Source of the DNA: DASCNA01 sp036011305
Lineage (GTDB): Bacteria; Verrucomicrobiota; Lentisphaeria; Victivallales; GWF2-38-69
NCBI GenBank assembly: GCA_036011305.1
Contig: DASCNA010000167.1
Location: 1 to 64,000 of the forward strand
Direction of reading: 5' to 3'
DNA: 64,000 nucleotides
Below are positions 63,679 through 64,000 of the stretch, piece after piece. Each line of letters opens with the position of its first letter. Within the stretch, counting starts at the first letter, position 1. Made by a program: the position numbers and the translations under genes. A model generated the notes under the pieces. That model made no database searches, was not told where the DNA came from, and was given only the letters and a program-made list of their open reading frames with translations.

Positions 63679-63900
63679 TTAACTTTCAGTACTATTAAAA
63701 TATTGTTTTGTTTTCGGTTTATTTCTTTTGAAATTATAATTTTTTACTATTATTAAAATTCCGACAGCAATAATAATACATGGCCAGACAGGAGCAGATA
63801 TGTGATAATAAATATTTATTAGAGCCAATACTCCGATAATGACCAGAATTATTCCTCCGATACTCCCGTGTCCTCTATATGAATGATTATGCTTACACAT
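63679..63900 (-). CDS. Small two-helix membrane protein (LiaI-like)
   Basis: 73 residues with a His-rich start, then two hydrophobic helices (about 15-33 and 36-54) with GIILVIIGVLALINIYYHIS and PCIIIAVGILIIV, and a basic tail. Resembles the small membrane domains found beside LiaF/PspC-type genes. GGAGAACC precedes ATG. Begins 10 bp after the stop of an upstream regulator, so it is co-transcribed. Confidence 0.8.
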   Translation of the reverse strand: MCKHNHSYRGHGSIGGIILVIIGVLALINIYYHISAPVWPCIIIAVGILIIVKNYNFKRNKPKTKQYFNSTES

Positions 63901-63910
63901 GGTTCTCCAT

Positions 63911-64000
63911 TTATTGATTAATTATCATTGTTAATGTTTCAATATATTTTTTAAAATTTTTTTTTCCTTTATCTGTGATCAGATAGGTTGTCTTAGGTTT
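63911..64000 (-). CDS. C-terminus of a winged-helix regulator (partial)
   Basis: Only the last 29 codons and the stop are in the window: KPKTTYLITDKGKKNFKKYI, then ETLTMIINQ. This is the wing and final helix seen in the small winged-helix (PF13601-type, PadR/MarR-like) regulators. The start lies beyond the right edge. It probably controls itself and the membrane protein that follows. Confidence 0.7.
   Translation of the reverse strand, partial: KPKTTYLITDKGKKNFKKYIETLTMIINQ

Overview
The window is AT-rich DNA from a Gram-negative bacterium, most likely an anaerobe. An RND efflux pump, lipoproteins and a HlyD-like adaptor imply an outer membrane. The V-type ATPase operon (E, a DUF2764-like gene, A, B, D, I, K) is the layout known from spirochaetes, Chlamydiae and Bacteroidetes-like groups. 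A spirochaete (Treponema-like) or a relative fits best, but the sequence alone does not settle the phylum.

Region 1 (about 1-26200) is accessory DNA. The left edge is a 158-bp palindrome, also the junction of two convergent copies of one gene tail. It is followed by a coiled-coil membrane protein, a tyrosine recombinase and a 3' fragment of tRNA-Val(GAC), which reads as the attachment site of an integrated element. From about 4.5 to 10.2 kb there is a one-directional run of small genes (broken surE-like gene, lipoprotein, two Ntn-hydrolases, GNAT acetyltransferase, truncated phosphotransferase). Each gene is separated by a ~70-bp imperfect palindrome with AAC and GTT core ends spaced 61-62 bp. 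I read these as integron attC sites, so this is a cassette array without an integrase in view. Fragments of the same system occur at 17.55-17.73 kb and 24.9-25.8 kb. Between them lie a HlyD-like protein, an XRE-PAS regulator divergent from an RND pump, a degraded PAS-GGDEF gene, an IucA/IucC-like synthetase, a second, dead integrase and a propeller-transglutaminase protein. Decay is heavy: in-frame stops, frameshifts, and a deletion junction fusing a GNAT gene tail to an HD-GYP gene tail.

Region 2 (about 22.4-40.4 kb) is core-like, apart from the cassette and HD-GYP remnants just described: hflKC, iscR-like/nifU/nifS, ribBA, an MFS exporter, the V-ATPase operon and pyrH.

Region 3 (about 40.6-61.9 kb) is a nitrogen and purine catabolic block. 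On the minus strand lie ygeW (carbamoyltransferase), ygfK (FAD/Fe-S oxidoreductase), a fold-type-II PLP enzyme, ygeY (M20 hydrolase) and a carbamate kinase. They are flanked by two XRE-PAS regulators, one divergent from ygeW. Next come cutC, a glycosylasparaginase-like Ntn-hydrolase and a POT peptide transporter. A five-gene operon then encodes a ThiS/MoaD-like carrier, its ThiF/MoeB-like E1 enzyme and a three-subunit molybdenum hydroxylase (XdhB, XdhC, XdhA). A gamma-family PLP C-S lyase and an APC permease follow. The working picture is that the hydroxylase and YgfK reduce or oxidise purines. YgeW, YgeY, the PLP enzyme and carbamate kinase then recover ATP, ammonia and pyruvate-level carbon from the ureido products. 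The right edge holds a small membrane protein behind a winged-helix regulator cut by the window end.
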